Position numbers and translations under genes: made by a program
Assembly (NCBI GenBank): GCA_905215115.1
Contig: CAJMOP010000130.1
Coordinates: 1 to 5,204 of the forward strand
Direction of reading: 5' to 3'
DNA: 5,204 bases
From: an uncultured bacterium
GTDB lineage: Bacteria > Actinomycetota > Coriobacteriia > Coriobacteriales > Coriobacteriaceae
The notes under the pieces: generated by a model
Database searches by the model: none
Seen by the model: only the letters and a program-made list of their open reading frames with translations
What the model was told of the DNA's origin: nothing
Shown here: positions 4,861 through 5,204 of the stretch, one piece after another
Position numbering within the stretch: position 1 is the stretch's first letter
Layout of the letters: the number at the start of each line of letters is the position of its first letter

Positions 4861-5204
4861 GGATACTCGCCCTCCCAGACGATGCGACGGTACTGATCCG
4901 GATCGGTGTCACCTTCCGTGGAGAAGCAGAGCACGGAGCTCGTCTTGTCCAGGCCGATGAGCTCCTTGAGCTCGGCGTACTCGGGATCGAGCATGAGGGT
5001 CTCGACCAGGCCGGTGGTCACGGCGCCGGACTCGCCGGAGATGACGCGCGGGTCGCCCTTCTCGGGAGCGCCCAGGGTGCGCATGCCGCGAGCGGTGACC
5101 CAGTCGGGGCAGGACACGAAGGCGGTGGTGTGGTTGCGCAGGATATCCCAGCCAAGGATGTTGGGCTCGCCGCAGCACAGGCCGGCCATGATGGAGGGCA
5201 TGTC
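4851..5204 (-). CDS. ygeX: 2,3-diaminopropionate ammonia-lyase, C-terminal part (N-terminus beyond window)
   Basis: The last 117 residues and the stop codon of a PLP-dependent fold-type II enzyme that breaks 2,3-diaminopropionate into pyruvate and two ammonia. The fragment shows the family's conserved C-terminal segments: GLCCGEPN (8-15 of the fragment), the PLP-site stretch SGESGAV (56-62) and STEGDTDP (95-102), ending in VWEGEYPTC. The full-length family is about 400 residues, so the catalytic lysine and most of the PLP domain lie outside. The reading frame is open to the right edge; the internal ATG at 5201 is not the true start. Three cysteines (10, 11 and 32 of the fragment) lie in a region where the E. 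coli enzyme also has cysteines. It is the first gene of this set in the transcribed direction and would release the final carbon product of the proposed pathway. Also called dpaL. Confidence 0.94.
   Translation of the reverse strand, partial: DMPSIMAGLCCGEPNILGWDILRNHTTAFVSCPDWVTARGMRTLGAPEKGDPRVISGESGAVTTGLVETLMLDPEYAELKELIGLDKTSSVLCFSTEGDTDPDQYRRIVWEGEYPTC

Overview
The window is GC-rich bacterial DNA in which every supported gene lies on the minus strand. It is part of a purine-catabolism (uric acid/xanthine type) cluster of the kind linked to selenium-dependent molybdenum hydroxylases. Read in the direction of transcription, from high to low coordinates, it holds: the C-terminal end of a 2,3-diaminopropionate ammonia-lyase (ygeX/dpaL, cut by the window edge); an M20-family YgeY hydrolase; a YgeW knotted carbamoyltransferase; a MocA-like nucleotidyltransferase; and a HyuA/dihydropyrimidinase-type cyclic amidohydrolase whose C-terminus runs off the left edge. 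The anaerobic purine theme, the GC-rich codon use and the style of the proteins suggest a gut anaerobe, perhaps a Coriobacteriia member such as Collinsella. That placement is an inference and no phylogenetic marker is present.

Layout. 4851-5204 is the end of ygeX. 4612-4850 is a 239-base gap holding a cluster of overlapping palindromes at the ygeX stop, a 119-base nested inverted repeat with perfect 25-base arms, and a short dyad with a weak promoter-like sequence just upstream of ygeY. 3226-4611 is ygeY. 3025-3225 is a 201-base gap that opens with two back-to-back hairpins at the ygeY 3' end, the first of which spans the stop codon. 1822-3024 is ygeW, followed by a stem-loop with a T run that looks like an intrinsic terminator (1760-1798). 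1060-1671 is the mocA-like gene, followed 12 bases later by hyuA (start at 1047, incomplete). No stretch over 300 bases lacks a gene.

How the genes fit together (inference from family chemistry). HyuA-type enzymes open cyclic amides, YgeY is an M20-type metal-dependent amide hydrolase, YgeW belongs to the carbamoyltransferases and could move a carbamoyl group from a ureido intermediate to phosphate, and YgeX splits 2,3-diaminopropionate into pyruvate and ammonia. The MocA-like protein would mature the molybdenum cofactor of a purine hydroxylase encoded outside the window. ygeX, ygeY and ygeW show strongly biased codons suggesting high expression, while mocA and hyuA, beyond the terminator, use a more mixed set. 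This suggests at least two transcription units. The long plus-strand open frames (7-3093 and 3139-4662) are antisense shadows.
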